DNA of 64,000 bases from Dichetophora obliterata (lineage: Eukaryota > Arthropoda > Insecta > Diptera > Sciomyzidae). Below the pieces are notes generated by a model, which was not told the DNA's origin, did no database searches, and worked only from the letters and a program-made list of their open reading frames with translations. The translations under genes were made by a program, and so were the position numbers. Location of the stretch: contig OY986438.1 of NCBI GenBank assembly GCA_963920525.1, forward strand, positions 47,032,788 to 47,096,787, read 5' to 3'. This document shows, piece by piece, positions 11,880 through 24,130 of this stretch (its first letter is position 1; every line of letters begins with the position of its first letter).

Positions 11880-12282
11880 AATTACATTTTAGTATTTCTA
11901 AGGAATTATCATATGCTTCAAACATTGTGTTAGTTTGTACAGCTAGTTTAAGAAAAGTTTGTATTTAAAATTTTTAAAATGACATTCAAGTTTTTCTCAT
12001 GAAGCATCATTGAATTTTTTCGTACATGCTCCCAAAATTGAAAAAAAAAATTGAATAGTATAATTATTTTAGTATATCGTAGTAAGAATTTTGAGATATT
12101 TTGTACCACTTGTTTAAGGAAGTTTGTTTTTTTTTAATTTTTAAGGTCACATTTCGGAATTTCTAAGGTAGTATTACGTCATATTTCTTACAGCTGGTTA
12201 AAAAAGATTTTTATTCTTGTATAATTAAAATCACATATCAGTATTTCTTATGAAGTATCATGTGCTTAACACATTGAGCTTT

Positions 12283-12695
12283 ACCAATAGTCGATTTAAT
12301 GCCAACTCTAGATTTAGTGTGAGCTTTTCTGACATTAATTCTATAGAATTTGTTGTCAAAAAGATTATACTAAATTTACAGTCCTATTCTGGCAAAGTAG
12401 CAATTGTTACCCAGTATTTTTAATATTTATATGTGTTTGTTGCAATTTTTGTTTTCAAAACAAAATGTGAATGTCATAAACAAAATGTATCAATGAAATT
12501 GTCACTATCTGAAAAGCAGGTGACAATTTTTACTAAAATTTAGTGTTTTTTTAACTTAAAATTTTGTTTGAAATCAAAAAATTACAACAAACACATAGAA
12601 ATATTAAAAATACTGGGTAACAATTGTTACTTTGCCAGAAAAGGGCTGTTAGAGTCGACATTAAAATTACTATTGGTAAGACCTATTGTGTTATT
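12283..12695. mobile_element. Foldback element (about 410 bp)
   Basis: Outer arms begin TTACCAATAGT and end with the inverse ACTATTGGTAA. Inner arms contain CTGGCAAAGTARCAATTGTT at 12390-12410 and its inverse at 12618-12640, continuing through ACCCAGTATTTTTAATATTT and AACAAACACATA. The left arm has about 70 extra bp. The centre (12475-12540) does not pair. No coding sequence was found. Confidence 0.75.
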
Positions 12696-12839
12696 TTGTA
12701 CAGACAGTTTTAAAAACGTTTTTAATTTAAAATTTTTGAATTTTTTGTAGGAATATTTTAGAATTTTTGTTTGTAGAGGCAATCCCAGGATCTTAGGGAC
12801 TAAAAAAAGTCCAGAATCTCGGGATTGGATGCCCTAGTG

Positions 12840-14390
12840 AAGTCTTTTTTGACACAAAAAATTGTCATAAATCGAGTTTTTAATGAAATCGAATCAAAAT
12901 AGTTTTTATGTGGCAATTTTCAAATTAAAAAGTTTAAAAACTTGTCGTATAAAACCCGAATTTGGTTTAATTTGATTAAAAACCCAATTTTTTTCTTTAC
13001 CCAACAGTAAAAACGGTAGAACCAGAGATTTAAAGAAAAACATTTTTCGTGGATCAAAAAGTCATTTATAATGTATGTCACACTTGAAATTAGCCTATGT
13101 TTAGCTTTTGTAAAAATATTTCAACTTTGAAAACGATATAGAAAAACATTGGTATCTGTATTTTTTCAATTCTTTTTTTTTATTTCTAGTTTTTCGGAGC
13201 CCAAATTATATTTTTACCCTTTCTGCAATAGTAAAATTAATGACATTTCTATCATTATTTTTTATTTTTTGTAAAAATTTTAATAGAAAATCATATTGAA
13301 TAAGGTGTGTTTCACTAATATAAAACCATCGAAGATATATTGATATCTCCTAAAGAACTGGCTGTAGGTTATCATAATATTCTAATCAAATTAGCATTTA
13401 GTTAATGTTAACTAATGCCCCCTCAACTCGACGTCATATTTTACTAAAAGCACTTTTGAGACTAAAAACAAAACAATATTCGCTCTGTTTCATAAGCATA
13501 AAACCACTTCAAAGTTTGTCATATAACGCGTGAACCCTAGAGTATATATCAAATGCTGTTTTTGAGTTAAAATGTGGAAAAAAATATTTTACTTAAAATG
13601 CCATGTGGCATTAAATTGAAAATTTTAGCCTTTTCGGAAGAAAGCTTAGGAATAATTTAAATTTCGAGCGAAATCAATCATGCCATAACGTTTTTCTAAA
13701 TTTGTTAAATAATCCGAAGAGTAATGGCAAAAAGAAGCCTTTCGGATGAAAAAAAAAATGTAATGACCAACTATATCACTCCGTCATATTTTGACAACTG
13801 CAGGCAATTCGAAAAAACCTTACGTGAGTTTTTAATCCTTCTTCTATATAGGAGACGTCAAAAAGTAGTCGTTCTCAGTCGAGGTCAAGAAATTATGGTC
13901 CCAATGTATCAAAAAGAAAAAATCAAAGTGCATATTAATAAGGGTAAAATTAAATTGAACTATTAAGTTTGCTGCAATTTGCCCCCGCTACGGGCATTTT
14001 AAGTATTGAAAATAAAGTCGCACTAAATTTTACAACTGACGGCCATATGAGCGATATTATAATCCATCAATAACCGCCATGTCTCTACCTTAACTCACAG
14101 ACATTTCGATAAAACGATGCATTTTATTAAAAAATTTAAATGACGGTGACTTTTGGTACACCCTATTTAACCAACCCAACAATTCGCTTCACTAATCCTA
14201 AGCTTCTTGTATTTTTCCAGATTTAAAAACAATAGAAACTAGTAGGGAAATATCTTCGACTGGACCAAAGTAAAAATACTCCACGGCCGTGTTTTAGTTT
14301 ATTCGAAGTCTTGAATGTAGTATTATTTCGGTGGCGTCACTTTTATAAGGTGTGGCTTTTATCCAAATATATCACATTTGAAACTCAGAA
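12840..14390. other. No gene recognised
   Basis: AT-rich sequence with short frames. The longest, 13724-13966 (80 codons, Lys/Arg-rich), has no recognisable domain. Confidence 0.45.
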
Positions 14391-14393
14391 TCC

Positions 14394-14851
14394 CACTCAG
14401 AAAAAAGTTCGACTTTAAAATAAAAAACACAAGTTTTTGTTTTAAAAATCTGAAATTTCTTTAGTTTTAAGGAAGGTTTTTTTTAAACAAACAACTTGAA
14501 TTTGTTTAATAAATTGCAACTTTTGATTTAAGAGTAAAACTATCTTTGTTTTATTTCTTATACTATTTTTAAAAATAAATAACACATTTAGAAAAAATTA
14601 TACTAAAATCAAAGAATATTCACTCAATATTTAAGAAAATTTTACTTGTTTTAGCTAGCGACAAGGAATTTTTTTCAAATAAAAATTTTTTTGAAAGAAA
14701 TAATTTTGCTCTGAAAGAAATAATTAATTAATTTTTTGAAAAATCATTTTTTTCTTTCAAAGAAAATGTTCCATTTGAAAAAATTTTCAAGTAAAATTTT
14801 CTTAAATATTGAGTAAGTTTTCTTTAAATGTAGTATGCTTTTTTCTCAGTG
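14394..14851. mobile_element. MITE with CACTSAGAAAAAAG ends
   Basis: CACTCAGAAAAAAG at the left and CTTTTTTCTCAGTG at the right are inverted with one mismatch. A second pair of inverted arms, ACTCAATATTTAAGAAAATT at 14622 and its inverse ending near 14815, makes the centre a hairpin. No target duplication is clear. CACTGAGAAAAA-type ends are common in fly MITEs. Confidence 0.6.
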
Positions 14852-14989
14852 CATTAATGTTTTTTGAATTAATAAAAGTTTTACTATTATGATGACGTAA
14901 CTTTATATGCGAGGTAATTTTCATTTCTTTATATTAAATTGCAAACATCGAGTGCATAGTTAATATTAAAAAAAAATTTGCAAAGTTTT

Positions 14990-16165
14990 AAGCCATTGTA
15001 CGAATTTTGGTGGAATTTAAGGAGTTTTTAGTGGTTTCATAAAGTAACTTAGTGTGGGAGGTAGACGTGGTTTTCATCCGATTTTGCTCATTTTTCAACT
15101 TAATCTTTACTTTAAATAACAAGCTTATATATTGAATTTCGTTACGATATCTCTTAAATGACGGCTGTTATCGGGATCAAAGACAGACAGGCGGACAGAC
15201 GAACATTGCTAAATCGACCCAGGAGATGATGCTGATCAAGAATATATATTAGGGCGGGTTGATTTGTATGGATGAAAAAAAAATTAAAAATCGTATAGCA
15301 AAAACGTAATCTACATAAAATTCTAAGAAAATTCTCCAAAGAAACCATAGGTCTAAAATCAATTCCTAATCCGCGCCTCTCGACTTGAAATTTTTTTCCT
15401 CTTCTCTCGCTAAAAATTTTTTTTTAACAATATATTATGTTTTATTATATTATAGTTTATGCAATACAGGTTTTGTTTTGAGACTAATCAAAATATTCAA
15501 TTATCAAAAAAGCAGTTGAACCCCAATTTGCGTCTTCTCTGAATTGCATTCTATATGAAAAATAGTTAGAACACGTTTTACCTAAACTGCGTTTTGCATA
15601 AAACAAAGAATAATTAAAAAAATTATTTTTTTTTTGTAATAAAATTAACATGTAACCAATAAGTGAAGTTTTCTTTGTATTCTATAATTGCTTCTTTGTG
15701 TGTATTAAAGCCCTTATTTGTTTTAATGACACAAAATTTATTTATGGTAAAAAAAATTACTGAAAAATTACTGAAATATTGATTGAGTGAAAACACTTCT
15801 TTTGTTTGTTTTTATTTGCATTATTAAATAAGAATTGTTTATTTATGTTCCTTATAAAAATATTAAATATAAAATTATATACAAACTTTTTTACTTGGGT
15901 GAATATTTTTTTTTATGTAAAAAAATTTTGAGTGTAGAAAAGAGGGCATATTAATTTTCAAGTCGAGAGGCGCGGATTAGGATTTTATTTTAGATACATA
16001 GTTTCGTCGGAGAATTTTCTTAGAATTTCATGTAGTTTACGTTTTTGCTGTACGATTTAAAAAAAGAATCAACCCACCCTAATATATATACTTTTCTATA
16101 CCTACCACGTCTTTTTAGCGGCGTTACAAACGGAGTGACAAAGTTAATATACCCCATACGCATAT
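14990..16165. repeat. Fly interspersed repeat split by an insertion
   Basis: The block 14990-15248 has GTGTGGGAGGTAGACGTGG, GACAGACAGGCGGACAGAC and GATGCTGATCAAGAATATAT. The continuation AATATATATACTTTTC...CCACGTC...GTTACAAACGGAGTGACAAA...ATATACCCC resumes at 16081. This word order is that of a repeat seen widely in Diptera. The element at 15249-16082 sits exactly inside the AATATATATAC tract. Confidence 0.65.
15249..16082. mobile_element. 834-bp element with ~140-bp inverted repeats
   Basis: The left arm starts TTAGGGCGGGTTGATT and the right arm ends AATCAACCCACCCTAA. The arms stay alignable over about 130-145 bp, through CAAAAACGTAA, AATTCTAAGAAAATTCTCC and CCTAATCCGCGCCTCTCGAC. The target is a TA repeat, so the duplication (TA up to TATATA) cannot be sized. 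The 560-bp centre is AT-rich with no frame. Confidence 0.85.
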
Positions 16166-16169
16166 TAAT

Positions 16170-19100
16170 ATGGTAAGGAAAAACTGACAAAATCAAATTT
16201 ATCTGTATAAATGGCAACTCTGCTTGCAACTGAAATAATATGCGTAAGTGTACGGCCTAAAAGGAGGCAATGACTTTTTGAATACTTGCACAATGCTTGC
16301 ACAAATTTTCTTTTAGATCTCAAGAAACTGTGTTCCATGGAATGTTTTTATTACATATACCAAATTAAAAGAATGCTTTGTTATAAGCACAAAACATTGG
16401 ACAACTCACAAATCTTATCGCACCTCAAAATCTGAATGTGCATTTTATACAATAACCTCTCAAAATAATTAAACACAATTTGCGAAATATTTAACAATGA
16501 GACACATTGAATATGTTAAAAAGAATCTAAATTGAGATTTTTTTAATCAGCAAGCTCAAATATAGTGACAAAAAAGGCAATCAAAATAATATGGAGCAGA
16601 CAAAATTAAATGGACCCTTCTTTATGTGGACTTAAAGCACTGTGTCGAATGGTACAAAGGAACCGCTTCCAAACTTCTGCTTGACTAGTTATTAACAACT
16701 TAGCTCAGTGATTTTAATTATGACAGAGTTTTTTTGCTAAATACTCACTACTCAAATTTTCATTCACTTTAATTCGACGTCACTCTTAATTGCTGCTAAA
16801 CAACCAACAACTCTGAGCTTTGAGCTGCTAAATGTTATACTTAAGCTTTTTAACTGAAGCCATACAATCTAATGAGTTTGTAAGCAGAAAAAGTTTTTAT
16901 TTACTTTTAGGTACCTTACAATTATTTCTCCTGTATCAGAGATCCTTTCAATTCAAATAACTTTCATCTTGATTCAATGCAAAATAATGTTTCCATTTGC
17001 AGTGTTTTATTTTCATGACATTTGATGTTGATTAAAATGGAGGAGTGACTGCTTGAGTAAGTAAACGTGTGAGTAGTTAAGTAAGCGAGTGAGTGAGTGA
17101 GTAAGGGTGGGTGCATGTAGATGAGCTGACTGCGGGTGCTAGTGCTGACATGGCAGGTATGCTAAATCAGTGGGTAACCCAGATTTTTCCATTTTAATTT
17201 TCATCATTTTTGTTTGCAGTGTTTTTTTTTTATATTTCATATTTCTCAGAAAATATTTCTTTTAAAAATAATGAAAGTAGAAGCGGTGCAACTGAAGAAT
17301 AAGCACACAAATGCCAACAGTTACGGAACTTGACTGATTTTTTGTGCAAGCAGATGGGTTAAAAGTGAAATACTATTCCACAACAACAACCCACACAGCT
17401 ACCGCCACTGGCAAAACTTTATCTGTTGATGTAAGGTTCGCTTATTTTCTTATTTGCGAAGCACCTTCATTCAGCTTGCTTTGAAAATTGTAGCAGTTGT
17501 CAGGAGTGCTTAAGCTAAAAAGGTGCTGCTTTGCCAACAAAATATGCTTAAGGTTAAGCTAAGATATGACACAGATTTGACGTTTTCTTGTTGCGCTCAA
17601 AACATCTATGTTCTTGTATCAAAATAAGCAGAAATTTCTTTTTTCGCGTATTAATGGAAAATTCTAGTATCTGACTTTGATATTGGCAAGCCAATCAGGG
17701 GTAATGCAGCTGTCAAAATTTGCATTTTTCGCTTTGTGGCAGCAAAGAAAACTTATTGGATTTCAGCTTTGATGACAATTCGTTTCAATGCACAATATTT
17801 TACCCTTTATTGTGTGGTGTTGTTGTTGTTTGAAGCTGCTTTCTGATCTTTATGTCACAAAGTAGTCAAATTATGCAAACCGTGTCGATCCGAATATGTT
17901 GAATCCGAAAATCACTGAACTCGAAAATTCAAAATGTTTGCTTTATATTATAATTTTAGAAGAACAAAGGAAATATTTGTTTGTCTGAGTATTTCTTTAA
18001 TGTTACTATTATGACTTTCGAAAAGGTTAATATTTGTTTTTGAAAAAACAAAAGGTTAACCATAAGATAAATCAGTTATTGTAAGTTAAAGTCTGTTTTG
18101 GGTTCAAATCAATTCATCCTCTATAATTTTTTATTATATACATATGTATATAATCTTATATATATTACGCAAACCCAAATTTTGTCCGACGTAAGGCTGT
18201 TTATGTACAAGTCCAATCTTAATAAATTTAGTATGGTTTGGTAGGTTTAGACTTGTAAATGTGCAAATGGACTTTTTATTTCATAAAATTTAATATTTTT
18301 TTAAGTTATAGCGAGTTAAAGCTTGCATATAATTGTTGTTATGTTGCTTTTTCTCTCCTTAATTTCAGCATATGCTTAAAAATATGTGAGGTATTTAGCA
18401 CCACCTATCGGCTAATAGCTATGAAACTGTTATACTGACGAATAATCTGTTATAATTTCACAGCTAAAACTATGAATTGATATATTCAATATCAAAGTGA
18501 TATTGGAATGATTTCTTTCTTAGGTCGGAAAATTTTTTAATTATAAAAAACTCACACAAAAATTTAATAAGGCAATGGAAACTGGTAATGAAACATTTTT
18601 GTTCAAGCATTTTTCAACTGAAAATCAAGAAATATTCTTACTCCTGTATATTTAAAATAAATTTGGGTATGAAATTAAATATGCTAACATTATATCGTTG
18701 TTGCGCGTGCAATACCGCATATATTGCAAAAAGGCCAAAATTAATTTAATTTTAATTTTGATCAGTTGAAAATCTATTCACTAGCTTAAAATAAAATCTA
18801 CGTATGCTTGATTTTGGCGTTTTAATGTCACAGGGGCTTACTAGTAATACACATCACCGAAGAAAAATACTATAAAATATTTCTTGAATTCCGTGTTCCG
18901 TGAAAGTGTTTTCATAAAAGATGTATTTCGTGTATTTCGTTTCGTAATCTGTAAGCATTCGCAAACATAAAATATGTTGAATTTGAATACAACGAAGTAC
19001 AATAGTTAAATTGTATTAATGGCACACGGTGCCACACGGAGAATTCAAACCACTTTTTATTTATTTTTTGCTAGTTTGGGCCTTATTGTGTAAAGAATAT

Positions 19101-19208
19101 ATTGACTGCAACTTGATTTTTCAAAGAATATGCACTTTTTCTCACGGCTATATCTCATAAGCCGCTTGGAATTTAGTTTTTATTCAGCAAAGTTTTAGCT
19201 ATAGACTA
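16170..19208. other. No gene recognised; possible unique intergenic DNA
   Basis: No coding or repeat family was identified. A GAGT/GTGA microsatellite lies at about 17070-17110 and TTGTTGTTG words near 17818. Base composition is less extreme than in the transposon-rich parts, which fits ordinary intergenic or intronic sequence. Confidence 0.4.
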
Positions 19209-19888
19209 CACTGAAAATATAAATTGTGTATGCGTTCATAAAAAACCAACATGAATTTTGTGTTGACTGATCGTATGTACTCTTACATAAGCTCCAAGTA
19301 ATTATACATAGCTTGAATGTATTCATACAAAAGCTTATGTAAAATACGAGAAAAATTTATGTAAGAGAAAATTTATGTAATTTATTTACGTTCACATATC
19401 TGGCGTAAACAAAATTTATGAACGGGAACATTGTCTTCGAGTATTTACATGAGGTCATATTCTCTAAAATTGATTATGTTCATGAGATAGTGTACTCATA
19501 AATGAGTCTGTGTCTCTATGCAATTGTACATGACCTCAGTACGCTTATACGTAATGTTATGTAAGAGTTAATTATTTCTATGCAATTATTCCTAGATATT
19601 GTGAAAATTCTTAGGAACCGTTAGTTTGTCGAATACAATGTGCAGCTGAACTCTTACTTTTTATTGCTTTGTTGTTGTTGGGTTAAAATCGCTACTGTCT
19701 TGCGTTTGTTTCGGTGTGTTCAATACGCCAGTACGTTTTTTGTTTTAATTCTTCGCAGCAGGAAGTAAATATAAATTGTGCAGTGTCTGGAGTGATTAAT
19801 TAAAAAAATAAAACATAAAGATTGGGAAAAAGTGAAATTTGTATAGTGATTTAAAAAAAAAATACTTAAGGTTAACTTTAAAATGATA

Positions 19889-20336
19889 CACCCAGAGAAA
19901 AATCGCATGGCAAAATAAATATGAACATACTTGATTCTTGGAATAGTTAAAGTTAATATGTAACACTTTACTTTATTTTAACTGAAACCATATTTAAATA
20001 AATATTTGATTACGATTGCATTTTAACTTAAAGAATAAGGCACTTTATAATAAGTACTTAAAATAGAATTTTAAATGGAATGACTGAAATCAATAGTGAA
20101 AGTTCCATCAATAGTTAGAGAATAGTTAAATTAAATATTTTAACACTTCTGTTCAAATATTTATACACTTTGGTTAAAGTATGAAAACCATTTCAATCAA
20201 CTTTTTTCATTGTTACGTAAAAATCAAAGTGGATACACTTTAGAATAAATATTTCACCCTTTGAAGCTAAATCATAAGCAAAAATAGTTAAATCGAAGTG
20301 AGAATATTAAGATTTACAACGTTTTTTCTCTGGGTG
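19889..20336. mobile_element. 448-bp MITE with TA target duplication
   Basis: CACCCAGAGAAAAA begins the element and TTTTTCTCTGGGTG ends it, a perfect 14-bp inverted repeat flanked by TA (19887-19888, 20337-20338). The interior repeats AATAGTTAAATT and TTTAACTGAAAC-type words. No frame. It resembles non-autonomous TA-inserting elements. Confidence 0.8.
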
Positions 20337-21599
20337 TATGTTTTATTTATCTTATTAATAAAAAAAAGAATTAAAAAAATTGTCTTAAAAATACTAAACT
20401 ATTGGCTTTTTCATAGGATTTTTCAGAATAAACATATGGTGAATTCATTCATTATGTACATTTGTGGTCAAAAGAATAGCAGTGCTCTAGTATTCAGACA
20501 TGTTTGAATAAATACACTCAGGGAATTATTGAATTTCGTACACGGCTGCCATGAAGAAGATGGGGCTGTAGTAGCCATACTAGAGTTATTATACATGAAA
20601 TGAAGTCAGCTTAGCTGAAAGTTTATTGCAAGCACTTTATGAAAGCTCTCATAGCCCCAATTGAATCTGCAATAATCATAAAAAAAACCAAAATTTTGTT
20701 GGGCGTCTTTTGCAAAAAAACAGCTGTGTTTACAGTTGTGATACATTCAGTATTGTGGCTACAGCAACCAACTTTTAAATCTTGCGTGTATAGAAACTCT
20801 AATTCGGCTGTTGCAGCCTCAATACGGTTTTCACGCTGTTACTGAGGTTACTAAAACCACAAAAGACAAATTTCTCCATTTTAGTTTTGACTTTGCAGCG
20901 TGCTTGTTGGCAATTATTACAAAAATTGTTTGTAAATATAATCGGTATTTATAAGAGTGAAAAACTAAGTTTAATTGCATAAAATACACAGTAAGTATAA
21001 ATAAAATATCATAGAGTATCAGTTAATCGGAAACAACTGAAGACATGAGGTGATGAAGGTGATATGTTGCAAAAATCTAGTATCGAGAATATTTAAACTG
21101 AAATTAAACTTTTTGAAGTAGTTCACTTCTAAAATAGCCACAAATATGATTGTTCCAAGTTGTCAAATTATTTGTATTCTCATAAAACCTTCATCTATGC
21201 ATAGAACACCGAAAATGTAACATATCACCTTTATCTATTCATATCTTCAATTCTCAGGATGTCGTTGAGCTAAATTGTGGCAGTTTGGCCGACTTCGTAA
21301 ACGCATTTATGCAATGCATCAGTAAGGCTAGGCACGTGTGTTTTATTTTACATTGATTCGAAGTTTAACCAAAATTATGCAACTATACTATTTTTAAGAA
21401 TATCACTAGAGTGCTGCAGTTTTGGTTAATAAGCTTCGGAGCGAAACTATTCAAAATGAAACACAGCGAGGAAAAATTGCATTTTACGGCCCACGCGTAA
21501 ATAATTTTTTTCCTGTTTTCATGTCGGTCTCGAATTTTTCAAAAGATAGAATTCGTGAAAACTAAAAAAATTATAATTTGAAGCTCGTTTTGTTTTCAT

Positions 21600-22634
21600 G
21601 TGACGGAGAATTTCTTTGTTGATTGTTTCCATGACTTGCTGGAAGGCGTTTGTCATTATGATTTACTTGCAATTCTTAAAAATTTTACTCAAGCTAAAGT
21701 TTTCTCTCTGCCTGAAATCAATCGCAGAATTCAAATTTTTAATTTTGGTCAGTGCGTTAAGAATAAGCCGCCCTTATTTAATATTGATTCGTTAACAAAA
21801 AATAAGATCCGTATATCGGGGTCCGAAATGTTAACACTCGTAATATACTTTCCTTTTATTATTGGTGATTTAATTCAATGTGATTGCTTGGAATGGAAAT
21901 TGTTTTTAACTTTAAGAGAAATTGTCTCAATTGTTTTTAGGAAACATATAAATAATAATATATCAAATCATTTGGGGCAGCTCATAAGCAAACATAATGA
22001 ACTTTACATAAAAGTGTCCGGACTAAATTTAAAACCAAAATTTCATTTTTTATTGCACTATGCTTATATTTTAGACAAAGTTGGTCCAGTAGTTGCCTTA
22101 AGTTCAATTCGCTTCGAAGCCAAGCATCAAACATTTAAAAAATCAATTCATCTATCTAATAATAGAACAAATGTGCTCGAAACGTCTGTTATTAAAAATC
22201 AATTGCAATTTGCAAACACAATATTAAGTTATAAGGACTTGACTTTGCCTTTAAGTTATACCTCATTGCAAAAAGTTCCGAATAGCTTAAAAAAAAAGTT
22301 TAATTTTACGAATTCGGATTCTGAACTAAAGCAAGCTTCTACTTTGAGTTTTTTTGACATTGTTCTTAAAACTGGACTGGTAGTATGCATTGATATTTAT
22401 GATGATTCTGATCCAGTATTTGCATCAATACAGCATATTTTAATTCTCAAAGATTCTGTATTTTTATGCTTGGAATCAATAAAAACACTTTACTTTGATA
22501 ATCATTATTATGCCTATTGTATTGAAAAAGGCATGGACTATTTTACAATTCCATTGTCTAAAATTATTTGTAAGCATGTTTCAGAAGTAATTTTAAATGC
22601 TAAGGGTTTGTCTTTTATAATATGGGATTTTTAA
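21600..22634 (+). CDS. 344-codon transposon-derived protein, N-terminus incomplete
   Basis: This uninterrupted frame ends at TAA after IIWDF. It begins at GTG with no ATG before residue 77; a TGA lies seven codons upstream, so the natural N-terminus is missing or lies in an earlier exon. Visible motifs are DCFHDLLEGVCHYDL (8-22), KPKFHFLLHY (145-154) and SSIRFEAKHQTFKK (168-181). This order (HD.LEG, then KPK.HFL.HY, then RFEAKH) is that of arthropod transposon-derived proteins which, to my knowledge, resemble the distal part of EnSpm/CACTA-type transposases with a DUF4218-like region; the assignment is from motif memory. An AATAAA-type signal occurs near 22729. Keeping 344 codons open in DNA this AT-rich argues for recent activity or selection. 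Confidence 0.6.
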   Translation: MTENFFVDCFHDLLEGVCHYDLLAILKNFTQAKVFSLPEINRRIQIFNFGQCVKNKPPLFNIDSLTKNKIRISGSEMLTLVIYFPFIIGDLIQCDCLEWKLFLTLREIVSIVFRKHINNNISNHLGQLISKHNELYIKVSGLNLKPKFHFLLHYAYILDKVGPVVALSSIRFEAKHQTFKKSIHLSNNRTNVLETSVIKNQLQFANTILSYKDLTLPLSYTSLQKVPNSLKKKFNFTNSDSELKQASTLSFFDIVLKTGLVVCIDIYDDSDPVFASIQHILILKDSVFLCLESIKTLYFDNHYYAYCIEKGMDYFTIPLSKIICKHVSEVILNAKGLSFIIWDF

Positions 22635-22807
22635 AGTTCCATGAAAAATTTAGTTTGTAAGCTCTATGAACAATTAAAATTTTATATTAATTTCATCAAA
22701 AAAGTAATATTTTTTCAAATGATTTGAAATAAAAATTTAAAAAATAATTAAAAATAACAGTTTTATTAGCAAACGGCGTTAAGAAATTGGTGATAACCTT
22801 AAAAACG

Positions 22808-23100
22808 AAGAGGTAAGTAGTTTAAATAGAAAAAGTTCTGACAGCCTCAACGTAAGGATTTATGGTTATCAAAACCGAATTCCTCTCGCAAAAGGCGCTG
22901 TTATGACACCTCCACAATTCGGCTATCAAAACCGAATGCCTCTCACCATCGCTAAGGGCGCTGCTATGACCCCTTCACAGTTCGGCTATCAAAACCGAAT
23001 TCCTCTCACTGTGATGTTGTCAAAACCGGCGGAGCATCTCTTAAACTGGAATAACAGCCTTTATGGAAGTTGTCAGAGCCTCAATTATTACATTTTTTGA
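22808..23100 (+). repeat. In-frame 57/63-bp repeat encoding FGYQNRIPLT units
   Basis: Units start GG(T/C)TATCAAAACCGAAT at 22864, 22921 and 22984, with lengths 57 and 63 bp, both multiples of three. One frame stays open from 22808 to the TGA at 23098-23100 and gives YGYQNRIPLAKGAVMTPPQ, FGYQNRMPLTIAKGAAMTPS and FGYQNRIPLTVM. GAGGTAAGT at the start could be a splice donor. No family is recognised; it may be a minisatellite that happens to be open. Confidence 0.5.
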
Positions 23101-23210
23101 GAACCGTAATATTACGGCTAGAAGAAGCGAAGTTTTGATAGCATCGCCAGTTCTGTGAGTGAACTAGTCTATAATTTTCGGATCCGGTAAGCCCGTTTTC
23201 ATTCCTATAT

Positions 23211-23551
23211 GTACTTTAAATGCTAGTTCTAAATCCGTACTCAGTTTCCTCCTATATTGTAAAATTTAAAAGGTACAGGGTGTTTTACGTTTTGGGTACG
23301 TGCTTAGTATTATTGATCTAGAATCTAAACTACTCACCACAAAATGAAAAATAATATTTTGTATTTTAGAAAAATATCAACTTTTCTAATAATATATAAA
23401 CTACTATCGTGTCCTGTGCTGTAGCGGAGCTCAAATTCTGAAATCATCCCACAAAATATCAACAAATTTTGTATCTTTTGTTTTAGCGGAGCTGTAATCG
23501 TACAATATAGGAAGAAACTGAGTACGGACTTAGAACCAGCGTTTAAAGTAC
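23211..23551. mobile_element. Foldback with 51-bp arms
   Basis: GTACTTTAAATGCTAGTTCT...CCTATATTGTA (23211-23261) is inverted at 23501-23551 with four mismatches in 51. The centre repeats GTAGCGGAGCTCAAAT and TTTAGCGGAGCTGTAAT. No coding sequence and no clear target duplication. Confidence 0.75.
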
Positions 23552-23629
23552 ATCACAGCGTGTAGACTAGCATTATTTATCCGAACATGTCTGAATATAA
23601 GAATACTTTTGACCGCTACTGTCCGTGTA

Positions 23630-24130
23630 TATGTACGTGCATTTTATGAAATTTGTTCACTAAAGTCATGAATCATTCATGCTGGCCTTGTATTTGTGCA
23701 TGTAATTCATGAATTGCTGAAACTCATTTCATGAAATATTCTTAATTCTCTTGTATTTGTACATGGATTGTATGACATTTTTTCCCTAAGATATGAATCA
23801 TTCATGCCTACCTTGTATTTCCACATGGGGTTCATGAATTATTCATATTTTTCTCTTGAACTATTGTTGCTACCCATGTATTTTTACACGGTAACATGAA
23901 TTTTATTTAATAAATTCTTTATTCATTCATGTTTCCCTTGTATGACAGCTATGAAATTTTTACTTGATTCGTGTATATTGTACATAAAACTTATGAACTG
24001 TGTACACTAGGCTTATGACATAATCTTGCTTTAATTTTTTTGCATGTGTATTTTGTACATTGGTTTCCTGAATAGTTCCTGTGACTCATGTAATTGGTTA
24101 CTGGACCAAAATACATGAAAGCAATTCACG
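23630..24130. repeat. Degenerate subterminal-type repeats
   Basis: Units of about 70-90 bp contain TTCATGAATTATTCAT...CTTGTATTTGTACATG-like strings in several diverged copies. Related words occur at 19240-19560, the opposite flank of the candidate 5-kb element. Confidence 0.55.

Larger units (their letters stand above)
10870..12770 (+). repeat. Degenerate dispersed tandem repeat
   Basis: A word chain TTTAGTATTTCTAAG ... TTTGTACAGCT(T/A)GTT(T/C)AAG ... TTTTAAAATTTTTAAGGTCACAT recurs at about 10873, 11888, 12069, 12150, 12231 and 12670, each 70-130 bp and well diverged. Two other insertions (the transposase fragment and the foldback) split the series. Confidence 0.6.
10585..12835. mobile_element. 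Possible old element bounded by GGCAATCCC...GGGATTGG
   Basis: Left words GGCAATCCCCGGATTTCGGG (10590) and, on the opposite strand at the right end, GGGCATCCAATCCCGAGATT (ending near 12833) look like diverged TIRs of the ATCCCGGGAT-rich type seen in some insect elements. The interval holds the degenerate repeats, transposase fragment and foldback listed separately. No target duplication was found, so this is a hypothesis. Confidence 0.25.
20464..23616. repeat. Widely separated inverted repeat, Tc1-like ends
   Basis: GTGGTCAAAAGAATAGCAG followed by TATTCAGACATGTTTGAATA (20464-20513) has an inverse partner at 23570-23616 (TTATCCGAACATGTCTGAATA...CTTTTGACCGC). GGTCAAAAGTATT-type ends occur in Tc1-like elements. 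It is either the two ends of a 3.15-kb element or a small MITE split by later insertions. Confidence 0.5.
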
